DNA from: Pinguiococcus pyrenoidosus
Taxonomy: Eukaryota > Sar > Pinguiophyceae > Pinguiochrysidales > Pinguiochrysidaceae
DNA: 18,155 bases
Assembly (NCBI GenBank): GCA_019677205.1
Contig: JAAMXY010001302.1
Coordinates: forward strand, 1 to 18,155
Direction: 5' to 3'
Shown here: positions 1-9,522 of the stretch, piece by piece
Layout: each line of letters begins with the position of its first letter
How positions within the stretch are numbered: position 1 is the first letter of the stretch
Translations under genes and position numbers: made by a program
The notes under the pieces: model-generated
Database searches by the model: none
Told to the model about the DNA's origin: nothing
Seen by the model: only the letters and a program-made list of their open reading frames with translations

Positions 1-134
1 TTCGTGCCTACGGCGAGTGTGCAGGCCAGCAAACACGGGATTGCCGGGCGTCGACTCCTCCTGGAAGCTTCTTCTTCTGCTTCTTCTTCTGCTGCTTCTT
101 CTCCTTGCTGCCTTCCCACCACTCTATCAAGGCA
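1..134. other. Left edge, TTC/TGC-rich tract, no gene seen
   Basis: No coding region is recognisable. Positions about 66-112 are a run of TTC and TGC triplets (purine-rich GAA/GCA on the other strand). It lies just past the stop codon of the minus-strand CFAP300 gene, so it is probably 3' UTR or intergenic sequence. It could also be the end of a gene outside the window. Confidence 0.4.
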
Positions 135-896
135 TCACCAGATGGGATTGTAGTTCATTCTAAGGACATGGGCGATCTTACGAAGCGGCTCCACAAACAC
201 AAGGAAGGCGCTGTGCTCACGCTGTGCTTTGTCCGGAAACAGCTCAAAGCCTCCTTTCACGTCGGTGACGTCGAACGCAAGCGAGGTCACCTTGATCTCG
301 TCGGTGTCGCGGTCCTTGGCCACGCCGATCAGGTCGCGATAAAGATGCTTTAGTGTATCCAGGTAGTCGTCGAACGAGTCGGACGTCTGGTTCATCCCGC
401 CACCGCCCACGAGAATCCGCAGCAGCGCGTAGATCGCCTCGTCCTTCTCGTCGGGCTCGTACGAGTCGTTGTCATCGCCGTCGTCACTGAGCATCAGCTT
501 CGACAATTCGTCATTCACGAATCGCCCATTGACCTCTTCGTCTAGGCAGCGCCGAATCGCCCCAGAGGGCGCCAGAACCTCGTCGTTCTCGCGAATGCGG
601 TCGAAGAAGTCCAAGTTCGTCACGGAGCAGGGCTTCTCGCGGAAGGACACGTGCTCGACACCCGCAGCACAGGAACCAAGCTCCTTCTGCAGCTCAGGAA
701 GAGCCAGCAGCTCCTGCAAGAAGTCGTCAGCACGAGCCTTGCGGAAGCCCCGAACGAACTGGAACTGCAACACTTGCAAGCCGTCCTTGAGGCCCCACTG
801 GAGAAGGCGCTTTTGGTGCTCAAACGCCGCCAGACTTGGCAGGCAAGCTTCTGCCTTCGCGCGAAGCCGGAAGCCGAAGCTCGCGTCGCTGTCCAT
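135..896 (-). CDS. CFAP300: Cilia- and flagella-associated protein 300 (CFAP300/C11orf70 family)
   Basis: Intact, intronless, 254 residues; the human protein is 267. The match to animal CFAP300 is collinear over the whole length: an N-terminal block with LLQWGLKDGLQVLQFQF, a middle block with IRRCLDEEVNGRFVNDELSK, then DDYLDTLKHLYRDLIGVAKD, and a C-terminal FLVFVEPLRKIAHVL. In the family this is a cytoplasmic factor needed to assemble outer and inner dynein arms of motile cilia. It has no known enzymatic activity. I chose the Met at 896 because the upstream in-frame Mets (941, 1097) add residues encoded by an AT-rich tract without homology. It is divergent from CSN1, sharing about 290 bp of upstream sequence. 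Its presence implies the organism has motile flagella. The identification comes from recalled family sequences, not a search. Confidence 0.88.
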   Translation of the reverse strand: MDSDASFGFRLRAKAEACLPSLAAFEHQKRLLQWGLKDGLQVLQFQFVRGFRKARADDFLQELLALPELQKELGSCAAGVEHVSFREKPCSVTNLDFFDRIRENDEVLAPSGAIRRCLDEEVNGRFVNDELSKLMLSDDGDDNDSYEPDEKDEAIYALLRILVGGGGMNQTSDSFDDYLDTLKHLYRDLIGVAKDRDTDEIKVTSLAFDVTDVKGGFELFPDKAQREHSAFLVFVEPLRKIAHVLRMNYNPIW

Positions 897-1188
897 GCTG
901 CTGCTCTGCCGAAAAAGGGGGAAGACGCGCAGTAAGAACATTTCTTCCCGAACTTTTGAATCTTGAGGAACATTTATTTTAAACTTAACAATTCTATATT
1001 TGATAATGATAATACTATAGAATACTTTATATTTTAAAATATTAAATATAATATTTGTATATAAATCATTTAATCGAATACGGATATTACAAAACAATCA
1101 CTAACTTAAAGTGATAGGAAGCTGAACCCCGAAGAGAACCGCGTTTTTCCCGCGCAATTTCCGGTGCAGAAGAGCGATTGGAGGGGCC
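897..1188. promoter_or_regulatory. Divergent upstream region of CFAP300 and CSN1 with an AT-rich island
   Basis: This 292-bp gap separates the start codons of two head-to-head genes. Its centre, about 961-1110, is strikingly AT-rich (runs such as tttaaaatattaaatataat), whereas everything around it is GC-rich. No coding signal or exact TATA-to-ATG arrangement can be assigned. A bidirectional promoter or nucleosome-free region is the simplest reading. This is inference. Confidence 0.45.
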
Positions 1189-2867
1189 ATGGCAGAGCCG
1201 GAGACCATTTTGAGCGCGCCCGAGCAGGGCGCGTCCTCTCCGCCGCCGGCGGTGGACGCGGCGGATCTGGACCTGAACTCGTACAGCGCGCGCTACAGTG
1301 GCCTGGCAAAGATACGCCGCCTGAAGCTGGTGGCGGAGCGCTGCCGAAGTCTGCGCGAAGAGGCTTATAGACTGCTGCTAGAGGAGTACAAGACGGGGCT
1401 GGACACCAACGGCTACCGCGAGGTGTGCGAAGAGGCCGCCAAAGCCTTTCCGTCCGTCAGCCCGGACGAGGCGTGGATCTCGCGGACAGAGACGGCGGCC
1501 GCCGAGCTGCAGCACAAGCTGGAGGCGGAGCTCACGGGCTTCCGGAGCTCTCTGGACAGTAAGGCCATCCTGCGCGGCACGCTGGCGCTGGGAGACTTCT
1601 TTCTGCGGCGCGGAGAGCTGTACCAGGCCCAGCGACACTACCTGCGGGCGAGGGACTACACGTCCACGCCGGCGGATGCCGTGCTGGTGTACCTCAATGT
1701 GATCAAGATGGGCATGTGGAGCGAGGAGTACAACCTCGTGTTCAACTACATCGCCAAGGCGGAGGGCTCTGTGGAGGCGGCGGACATGGCGGAGGAGGCG
1801 TCCAAGGTGGCCATCACCAGCGGCCTGGCCCTTCTCAGCGCGCGCAACTACGCCAAGGCCGCCAAGAAGTTCATCTCCGCGGTGGGGTCTTTTCCCTCCG
1901 ACTTTGACGATCTCTTGGCGCCGGAAGACGTGGCTCTCTTCGTGGGGATCTTGTCTCTTGCGTCCTTCAACCGTGGGGAGCTCCGCGATCTGGTGGTGCG
2001 TCTCGGGGTTGCGGATCTCGCCGCTCCTTGAGCTACCGAACTGACTGGACGTCTCTCCTAGGTGGAGAACAATGCCTTCCAGAACCTTGCGGAGCTCCTT
2101 CCCGAAGTGAATCAGATGGTCTCCGGTTTCTACGAGTCGCGCTACGGCGACTGTCTAGGCACGATGGCCCGGCTTCGATCACGGGTAGGGAAGCGCCTTC
2201 GCAAAGGCATCGGGTGCTTGGCTGACGTGGAGCACCGCTTTGCGCAGGCGGAGCTGGACCCGTACCTGAACGACCATTGCGAAGCTCTGTTCAAGAACAT
2301 CCGCGACCGGTGTCTGCAGCAGTACTTCAGCACATACCACAGCGTCAAGTTCGATCGGATGGCGGCGGTAAGGCGGCGTGATGTTCGTTTTGCGCATCCA
2401 AGATGGCCAAAAGTTGTCTCAGCATATCGGTTCCTAGACATTTGGAATCAGTGCCGAGGAGGCGGAGGAACGCGCGGTGGAGCTGATCGCTGACGGAAAG
2501 CTGGCGGCAAGGGTTGACTCCGAAGCGCAGGCGCTATACGCAGCCACTGATGATGCGCAGGGAGCCACGTTCCGCGAAGTGCTCAAAACTGCCGACCACT
2601 TCCTAGCCGGGTCACGGGCGCTGCTCTTGAGAATGTCCATTGTGCAGCACAACTTGGGCCTTCAAAGAGGTATGTAGGGGGTGGGGCGCTTGCAAAGCAA
2701 GGTGGCGGTGGCGGTGGTGATCCGTCCTGTTGTCTGCTTGGGCATCCGTCTCAAAGGGGCCTTCTGTCTTCGTCAAAGGTTCCAGGTCTGGACCCGGCGA
2801 GCAAAGCGCGTCCCGGCGTGTCCTGGAGGCCGAAGCTCCCATGGAGATGGATGTGGAAAGTTCCTAG
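1189..2867 (+). CDS. CSN1: COP9 signalosome complex subunit 1 (CSN1/GPS1/FUS6)
   Basis: Five exons: 1189-1995, 2062-2184, 2248-2367, 2438-2669 and 2779-2867, giving 456 residues (Arabidopsis FUS6 is 441). Alignment with FUS6 is collinear: YSGLAKIRRLKLVAERC near residue 36, the RPN7-type helical repeats (FGDFY-like GDFFLRRGELYQAQRHY), LASFNRGELRDLV at the exon 1 end, then the PCI domain with FYESRYGDCLGTMARL and LIADGKLAARVDSEAQALYA. CSN1 is a scaffold subunit of the complex that removes NEDD8 from cullins, acting in nucleus and cytoplasm. Introns are 66, 63, 70 and 109 bp with GT-AG ends and CTGAC-like branch sites in the first two. The last acceptor is the least certain: I chose 2778/2779 because it gives a short acidic tail ending MEMDVESS. 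An acceptor at the nearby CCAG gives a longer tail. Intron 2 is in frame and stop-free. Confidence 0.9.
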
Positions 2868-3003
2868 CGAGAAGCAAGACGCAAGAAGCAACGAGCACGA
2901 AGCAGGCCACGAGCCACCACTTCCGGGCTTCCGGAGGTGAAAGCGAAAGCGTGGAAGCCAGAAGCAATGGCATAAAGCGCCAATTTCCTTAGCTGCTGTG
3001 TCC
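2868..3003. other. Convergent 3' gap between CSN1 and the canopy-like gene
   Basis: These 136 bp lie between two convergent stop codons, so both 3' UTRs probably overlap here. It contains several degenerate GAAGCAA-type motifs on the plus strand. No clear poly(A) signal consensus is visible. Confidence 0.4.
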
Positions 3004-3898
3004 TCAGAGACCTTCGCCGTACGGATCATCACCGTATGCATCGCCGTATGCGTCCATGTTGCCGAATCCGTAGGGATCCATGTCGCCGTAGGGGTCCATG
3101 TCACCGTAGCCGTAGCCGTCCATATTCTCCGCATACGCCTCCATGTCATCCGCCGTCATGAGGTTCCCTCCCATGCCCATGGAGTTCATCTCCGCCATCA
3201 TGCTCTCCAGAGACAGCTCCGACTCGTCCATGGGGACGAACGGGTGGTCCTTCCGCTTGTAGCTGGGTGGCAATGGCTTGGGAGCGTCTTCGCAGGGCTC
3301 CGCCTCCTTGCAGAACTCCTCCACAAGCTGGTCGGCGCTCTTGCGGTTCTTGTACAGGGCCACCACGAGCTCCTCCACGTCCATCATCTCGTCCATGACC
3401 TTGTTGCACGCCAAGACCAGCGTCTCGCACTCCACGCCGCACTTGCCCACGTCGTCCATCTGCCGCGTCTTCAGCAGCGTCCGCGAGCGCCGCTCGTCCG
3501 CATACACGTCCAGACGCCGCAGGTGGTGCCCGATTCTATTCTTGGGGTCGCAGAGCCGCTCCAGCACCGAGTTGATGTCGTCCTCGCCAAAGGTGCCCGC
3601 GACGGCCTCGGACCGCTGGTGCGCCACTTCCGTGAACGCCGCCTTCACGCCGCTGCTGCACGCATCGCACAGCAGAGAGGGCACTTCTTTCCACTCTCCC
3701 TTCGCACTTGCCTTCGGGGGCATGCCCATGCCCATCTGGGCGCCCACGCCAGCGGCGAGCAGCACCAGGGGGCTCAAGCGCCGCAGAGCGGCAGCGGGTC
3801 TGCGGGGCAGAGGGTGGCGTCAGCCGCGCGTAGCATGCCCTTCGGGCCGCAGATCGAAAGATACAGGCGAAAAAAGCCTACCTGGAGGGTGGGGTCAT
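3004..3898 (-). CDS. Canopy-family (saposin-like, DUF3456) secretory-pathway protein with acidic Tyr/Gly tail
   Basis: Two exons on the minus strand, 3882-3898 and 3004-3799, separated by an 82-bp intron; 270 residues. Without the 17-nt first exon there is no ATG. Splicing supplies one and restores a signal peptide (MTPPSRPAAALRRL, hydrophobic LSPLVLLAAGVGA, likely cleaved near residue 26). Residues about 45-180 form a cysteine-rich helical domain with C50xxC53, C89, C126, C130, C137, C169 and C175, as in canopy/TLR-chaperone proteins. Family members reside in the ER and assist folding of particular receptors; that role is known only for animals and is not proven here. Residues about 195-270 are an acidic Met/Asp/Tyr/Gly tail with repeated DMDPYG and MDAYGDAYG motifs. 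No KDEL-type retrieval signal is present; the end is DDPYGEGL. Family assignment is good; client and function are unknown. Confidence 0.72.
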
Positions 3899-4289
3899 GC
3901 TCACGAGTCTGGCGCTGAAGATCCGCTTCGAAGACTTCTGAAGATCTCCTTTTGGCGGGAAACGGAGCAGTATCAGCTGATCAAAGCGATCGGTATTCGC
4001 CACGAGCCGCTGCTCGTCCTCGGAACGAACTGGTTTTCGCCCACTCGACGATTACGACAGATCAGCTGATGCTCTCGATCGGTACTTGTCGAAAGTCCCT
4101 ATTCGCTCAATGAGAAACCTGGTTTTCGTCCATTCGACGAATACTGCGCCAGCAGGAAAGGCATCGAAGCGCCACAGCACCTGGGCGCCGCACTGGCAGC
4201 CTCGGAGTCTGCGGCAGCCTCGGCTGCTTCGTAGAAGTCGAGGGGCAGCAGGAGGAAAAAACTGGTTTTTGCCAAAATTTTCGAGGAAA
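3899..4289. promoter_or_regulatory. Divergent upstream region of canopy-like and SLC9B genes
   Basis: The 391 bp between two head-to-head start codons hold an approximately 89-bp degenerate tandem duplication (3971-4148, listed separately) and a third, shorter echo of its CTGGTTTT motif at 4262. From 4086 the frame of the downstream antiporter is open with an ATG, so part of this region may be coding (see SLC9B). The rest, 3899-4085, would then be the shared promoter. Confidence 0.4.
3971..4148. repeat. Degenerate direct duplication, period about 89 bp
   Basis: ATCAGCTGAT at 3972 recurs at 4061, CGATCGGTA follows in both copies, and CTGGTTTTCG(C/T)CCA(C/T)TCGACGA at 4030 recurs at 4119. All three blocks have the same 89-bp spacing, with the sequence between them diverged. 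It could be an old promoter duplication, with the blocks retained as binding sites, or a fragment of a dispersed repeat. Confidence 0.6.
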
Positions 4290-6035
<1,746 letters not shown>

Positions 6036-6226
6036 GAGCTCGGTGAATCTTGAAGGCGCTTCGAAGCACCCCAAGATCCTGAGATGAGATCCCAAGACTC
6101 CAAATATTCCAAGATTCGGCGAAATCCCCAAGAATACTAGTTATGGTTGCTGCCTGCGTCTGGTGGGCGCGCAACCGAGCAATCCGATCTGACACTATCA
6201 CTAGCTTTTGCGCAAGGCGTCTCGGC
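6036..6226. other. Convergent 3' gap with degenerate CCAAGA repeats
   Basis: The 191 bp lie between the antiporter and phosphomannomutase stop codons. Between about 6069 and 6134 the motif (C)CCAAGA followed by T, C or A occurs four times at irregular spacing. No gene or structured RNA is apparent. Confidence 0.4.
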
Positions 6227-7467
6227 TCATTCCCCAAAGATGGCCTTCAGCTGGCGGAGGGTGTCCTCCGGATTCCTCACCGAGTGCCCTACCGTCCTCG
6301 GATGCATGAAGATCTCGTAGTCGTTGCCACCTTTGTATGTCTTGTCCCCGAAGAAGTGCACCTCGTCGAAGTCCTTCTCGTCCACGAAGCGAAGGCAGTA
6401 CGTCTTGTCCCATCCCGTCGGGAAGACGTCGAAGGAGATCTGGCCGCCGATGCTGTACGTGAGGTCGTACTTGCCCTGGAACTCGGCTCGCATCGCCTTG
6501 ACCATGGTCTCGCGAATCTTGTGCACATCGTCATACGCCTCAAAGTCGTTCCTCTCCTCGCGAGAGCAATTCCGACCGACGGGACTGCGAGGCGCGAAGT
6601 GGCAAGATGGCTTTATTAGCTCATTCATGTCTTCTTCTCGCTCCCTCGCTCTCTCGCTCACTCGCTCGTTCCCTCGCTCTCTCCCTCTCTCCGCGGAACT
6701 GCTTCCTTGGATGGCATACCTGATGTTGAACATTCCAGTGCGGAACTCGATGAACGTGCCGCGCTTGACAGGGCAGTCAATCTTGCACATGTACCCCATG
6801 ACCCAGTTGACGATGTCCTTGATGGCCGGCTCCCCGAGATGCTGGGCAACCGACGCCTTGGCCAGCAGCTCCCCAGCTTTGTAGGCCACGAGGCCGTTCT
6901 CGCTGAAGCTAAAGTCAAAATCCTCCAGCACGGTGTCGCCAAGCTGCTCCTTCTGCTTCACAAAGTCCGAGCCGCCAATGACACCGACGGTGACCTGCAT
7001 CAAAGCCCCGACAACGACGCCGTGAGCACCGAACAAAACGAAGCCGTGAGCCCCTCGTCTTCAGCAGCTTTCCAACGCCGGTGCCGCACCTTCTGCCGGA
7101 GCTTCGCCAGGTAGGCCCGCATCTCCGGTCCCATGGTCTTGCGAGCGGGGGTGAGCGTGCCGTCCACGTCGAACAGCACGAGGACTCTGGGGTTGGTCTT
7201 GGCGGAGCCGCCGGAAAACGCTTCTGCGGCCTCCTGCTCCGCCGCCGTGGCGCCGCTGGCCACGCCATTGAGCCGGCCGCTCTTGATGCCCAAGTCCGCC
7301 TTGATGGTCTCCACGCCCGCCAGGATCTGCTCCAGCATGGCGCGCTCCGAGGGGCCCTCGGCCTTCGCCACCGACGGCAGGCTGAACTGCTGCGCCGCTG
7401 CCAGGCCTGCAGCGGCCAGGGCGCCTCCGGCGCTGGCCCGCAGCAGCAGGCGACGCGTAAAGTCCAT
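6227..7467 (-). CDS. PMM: Phosphomannomutase (eukaryotic PMM, HAD superfamily) with N-terminal extension
   Basis: Three exons on the minus strand, 7090-7467, 6720-6994 and 6227-6584; 336 residues against about 250 for usual PMMs. It converts mannose-6-phosphate to mannose-1-phosphate for GDP-mannose synthesis. Motifs: FDVDGTL with nucleophile D100 and D102, VGVIGGSDF at the first splice junction, [24 protein letters not shown] spliced to [29 protein letters not shown] and [15 protein letters not shown]. The first 93 residues are extra: Arg-rich start ([12 protein letters not shown]), an Ala/Gly/Leu hydrophobic stretch at about 13-25, VAKAEG near 33-38, then a helical spacer. This resembles a bipartite organelle presequence; usual PMMs are cytosolic. 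Introns are 95 and 135 bp. The second is a stop-free multiple of three, so retention would insert 45 residues. The downstream neighbour on the plus strand is convergent. Confidence 0.92.
6628..6702. repeat. CT-rich (CTCGCTCC-like) low-complexity tract in PMM intron 2
   Basis: Degenerate CTCGCTC, CTCTCT and CCCTCG units on the plus strand fill the middle of intron 6585-6719. For the minus-strand PMM transcript this is purine-rich (GAGCGAGGGA), the opposite of a polypyrimidine tract. Confidence 0.7.
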
Positions 7468-7545
7468 GGACGATGCAAAAAAAAGCCGGTGGGAGGGACT
7501 CTCCGGCGTCCAGAGGCGTCGGAACCTTTAAGGAATCTTCTTGTG

Positions 7546-7621
7546 GTGCGGCGTAGCTGCTACGCCCGCTAGTTTACTTGCCACGGAGCTGCGCCCGCTA
7601 GTTTGGGTGCGGCGGAGCTGC
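7546..7621. repeat. Hairpin plus paired direct repeats upstream of PMM
   Basis: GGCGTAG-CTG-CTACGCC at 7550-7566 is a perfect 7-bp stem with a 3-nt loop. CGCCCGCTAGTTT occurs at 7563-7575 and again at 7592-7604. GTGCGGCG(T/G)AGCTGC occurs at 7546-7560 and 7607-7621. The copies lie 80-155 bp upstream of the PMM start codon, so they may be regulatory or 5' UTR structure. Confidence 0.6.
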
Positions 7622-7659
7622 GAGATTGACGTAATGGACAAACAAACCTGCAGAAAGTG

Positions 7660-7757
7660 GGACGGATGGACAAGTGTTTTGGACAGACGGACACACGACG
7701 GACCGACAGAGAGAGAAACGAGGGACAGAGAGTGGGACAGAGAGTTAGACAGAGAGT
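7660..7757. repeat. GACAGA(GAG)/GGAC degenerate tandem repeats
   Basis: GACAGAGAG appears four times between about 7705 and 7757, preceded by several GGACRGACGGAC-like motifs from about 7660. Units of about 11-12 bp are imperfect. No coding role is evident. Confidence 0.6.
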
Positions 7758-8084
7758 TCGCGAGGGAAGCCGCTTGGTTTTCTTTGGATTAGGGTTAGGA
7801 AGGACAAACAAGGAGAGGAGAGGCGTACTGGTGGTGCGGCAGCTTTGGGTGGGAGTGGTGAGATGGGTTCATGGGGAGACAGGGTTGCGTGAGGATGGGC
7901 GGACGGAGGATGGCGGAAGCGCGCGTCGAAGCTTGGCTTCCTCCAATTCCATCAATCATCGCTACAACCCGTGCTCCTGGTGGAAGATTCGCTGCTACCG
8001 AGCCGCGGTCCCAGGCTGTTCTCCTCTCTATGGCTGTCGACGGGCGGTTCCCGGCGGCGTTCAATGCTGGCGCTGCCCGGCCGC

Positions 8085-9070
8085 CTATGCGCGCTGGGCA
8101 GGGTCCTTCGCCTCCTCCGCGTACGCAAGCACGGTCTCCTTGGGCTTGCCGCTGACGCCCAGGAGCACCTCGATGTTGTACTTGACCTTGGAGCCGTCCT
8201 CCTTTTCGACCGTCTCGTCCCGGAGGGCCGCGAAGACCTCCTTGCGCTTCTGGTAGTTCACGTAGAAGTAGGCCGCCAGGCAGAGGCCGGACACCACGGA
8301 CTTGGAGATGAGCGCCACGCGGTACTCATCGAAGTCGCGCAGGCTGCCGTACAGCAGGTTGACCAGGTTGATCACGGAGAAGACCAGCGCCACCACCGAC
8401 ACCGAGAACAGCACGAACACGAAGAGCAGGTTGTCGTCGTGCTGGACGCAGCAGATGCACAGCCTCCTGCCGAACCTCTTGGCGCTGTAAAGCACAATCG
8501 TGGTGAACACCGCGAGCTCCAGGATGAAGAGGGCCACCAAGGTGTAGAACACCGGGTCCTGGTACAGCGCGCCCTGCTTGAAGATCGCGAAGGCGAAGGC
8601 GTTCATGACGACCGAAAGCACCACCAGCATGTCTTGCAACAGGCGCCGGACGCGCCGCCAGAAGAAAGTCTGCGGGTCCATCAAGGTCACCAGGCCCGAG
8701 TGCTCCAGGTCGTAGCCCCAGAGAACGATCAGCCAGTGGAGGTCGATGATGAGCGACGCCAGCGTCATGATTATGAAGATGGCGTTGACGACGCTGAGGC
8801 GGAACACCGTTGGCAGCACGAACTGCGCCACGGTGAACAGCACCTCCAGCACCACGGTGGCCAAGCTGAAGGCGTAGAAGTTGTCGTACTTGATGAGATG
8901 CGTCGACAGGCACAGATCCACCACCGTCAAGGCGTTGATGGAGAACAAAAGCACCAGCGACACATCGAAATTCACTTGGTACGCGAAGAACGCCAGCGAC
9001 AGCAGGAAGACCACGAACTCGTCAAAGTTGCGGATCAAATCCTTCACCGCGGTGCTGCAGACACACATCA

Positions 9071-9102
<32 letters not shown>

Positions 9103-9161
9103 CTGAAGTCGGCGTAGCGTGCGGCGCTGAGAGGCTCAACCTTGTTGGCTGGGCGTAGCAC
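8085..9161 (-). CDS. Multi-pass membrane protein, about eight transmembrane segments, family not recognised
   Basis: An uninterrupted reading frame of 358 residues with strong codon-like composition and clear membrane topology. Hydrophobic segments lie at about residues 47-65, 66-85, 95-116, 122-150, 174-194, 206-228, 245-272 and 282-304. The C-terminal tail of about 54 residues is charged and probably cytosolic (QKRKEVFAALRDETVEKEDG). A loop between segments 6 and 7 carries CICCVQHDDN. The N-terminus has a run of nine alanines from a GCC/GGC trinucleotide repeat. A second start at Met31-Met32 (9071) would remove this run, so the start is uncertain. I recognise no transporter, channel or enzyme signature. 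The gene has no introns. It is head-to-head with the glycosyltransferase-like gene, which hints only weakly at a shared secretory role. Confidence 0.72.
9073..9103. repeat. GGC trinucleotide repeat encoding poly-Ala
   Basis: About ten GGC units on the plus strand encode a run of nine Ala near the N-terminus of the minus-strand membrane protein. It may lie in the 5' UTR if translation begins at 9071. Confidence 0.9.
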
Positions 9162-9522
9162 AGCAGGATAGTGAGAGGCAAGCGAAAAGATTCCGAAGAA
9201 CTATTCTAGGTGATCATCATTGGTTTTCTTCCCAGCTGCACTCATATCATTTCAGCCATCTTAAAGCAATTTTGGAAGGCGGTGACGAAGATGGCCATAC
9301 ATCGCCCTTGGATTTCCCCAATGAGGTCGCGACTGCATCGCTTGGGATATTCTGAGCGGCCCCCGATTCGTCGCCGTTTCCCACCGCACGAGATCCGCCA
9401 ATCCCAGCCCCTCGCCCAGAGTGCCGTTGGCTACTTCACTTCAATTTGCCACTTCGAAAACCCCTCCTCTGACGCCGCTCTCTTGCGGCCTCTCGTGTGT
9501 TGCTGGCGCTCGTGTCGCCACC
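9162..9522. promoter_or_regulatory. Divergent upstream region of the eight-helix and glycosyltransferase-like genes
   Basis: The 361 bp separate two head-to-head start codons. The left part, about 9180-9290, is noticeably less GC-rich than its surroundings and is the best candidate for the promoter core. An in-frame ATG at 9421 exists upstream of the chosen plus-strand start but in a poorer context. No defined motif could be assigned. Confidence 0.4.

Larger units (their letters stand above)
7468..8084. other. Gap upstream of PMM and downstream of the eight-helix gene, repeat-rich
   Basis: No supported gene in 617 bp. It should hold the PMM promoter (minus strand, near 7468-7640) and the 3' UTR of the minus-strand membrane-protein gene. 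Visible structure: an 8-nt A run at about 7477, a hairpin at 7550-7566, paired direct repeats at 7546-7621, GGAC/GACAGAGAG-type tandem motifs at about 7660-7757, and a telomere-like TTAGGGTTAGG at 7789-7799. A long plus-strand reading frame here is low-complexity and without homology. Confidence 0.5.

Noticed and set aside
897-1097. N-terminal extension of CFAP300 from the Met at 1097
   Set aside because: It translates the AT-rich island into Ile/Tyr/Lys-rich residues with no homology. The family N-terminus aligns from the Met at 896.
2998-3918. Plus-strand 306-residue His/Val-rich frame
   Set aside because: Shadow of the canopy-like gene on the minus strand, which has a signal peptide, conserved cysteines and a supported intron.
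7789-7799. Telomere-like TTAGGGTTAGG
   Set aside because: Fewer than two full units, internal and flanked by ordinary genes. It is too short to indicate a telomere or a fusion point.
7657-8256. Plus-strand 199-residue open frame
   Set aside because: It is made of GACAGAGAG-type repeats followed by the antisense of the eight-helix gene's 3' end. No domain, start context or homology.
7971-9158. Plus-strand 395-residue frame rich in His, Gln, Glu and Val
   Set aside because: It is antisense to the eight-helix membrane protein, whose strand shows clean transmembrane segments. The composition is a typical shadow of hydrophobic codons.
9421-9522. Upstream in-frame ATG at 9421 as the start of the glycosyltransferase-like protein
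   Set aside because: The ATG at 9523 has a near-ideal GCCACC context, and the extra 34 residues look like 5' UTR. Not excluded absolutely.
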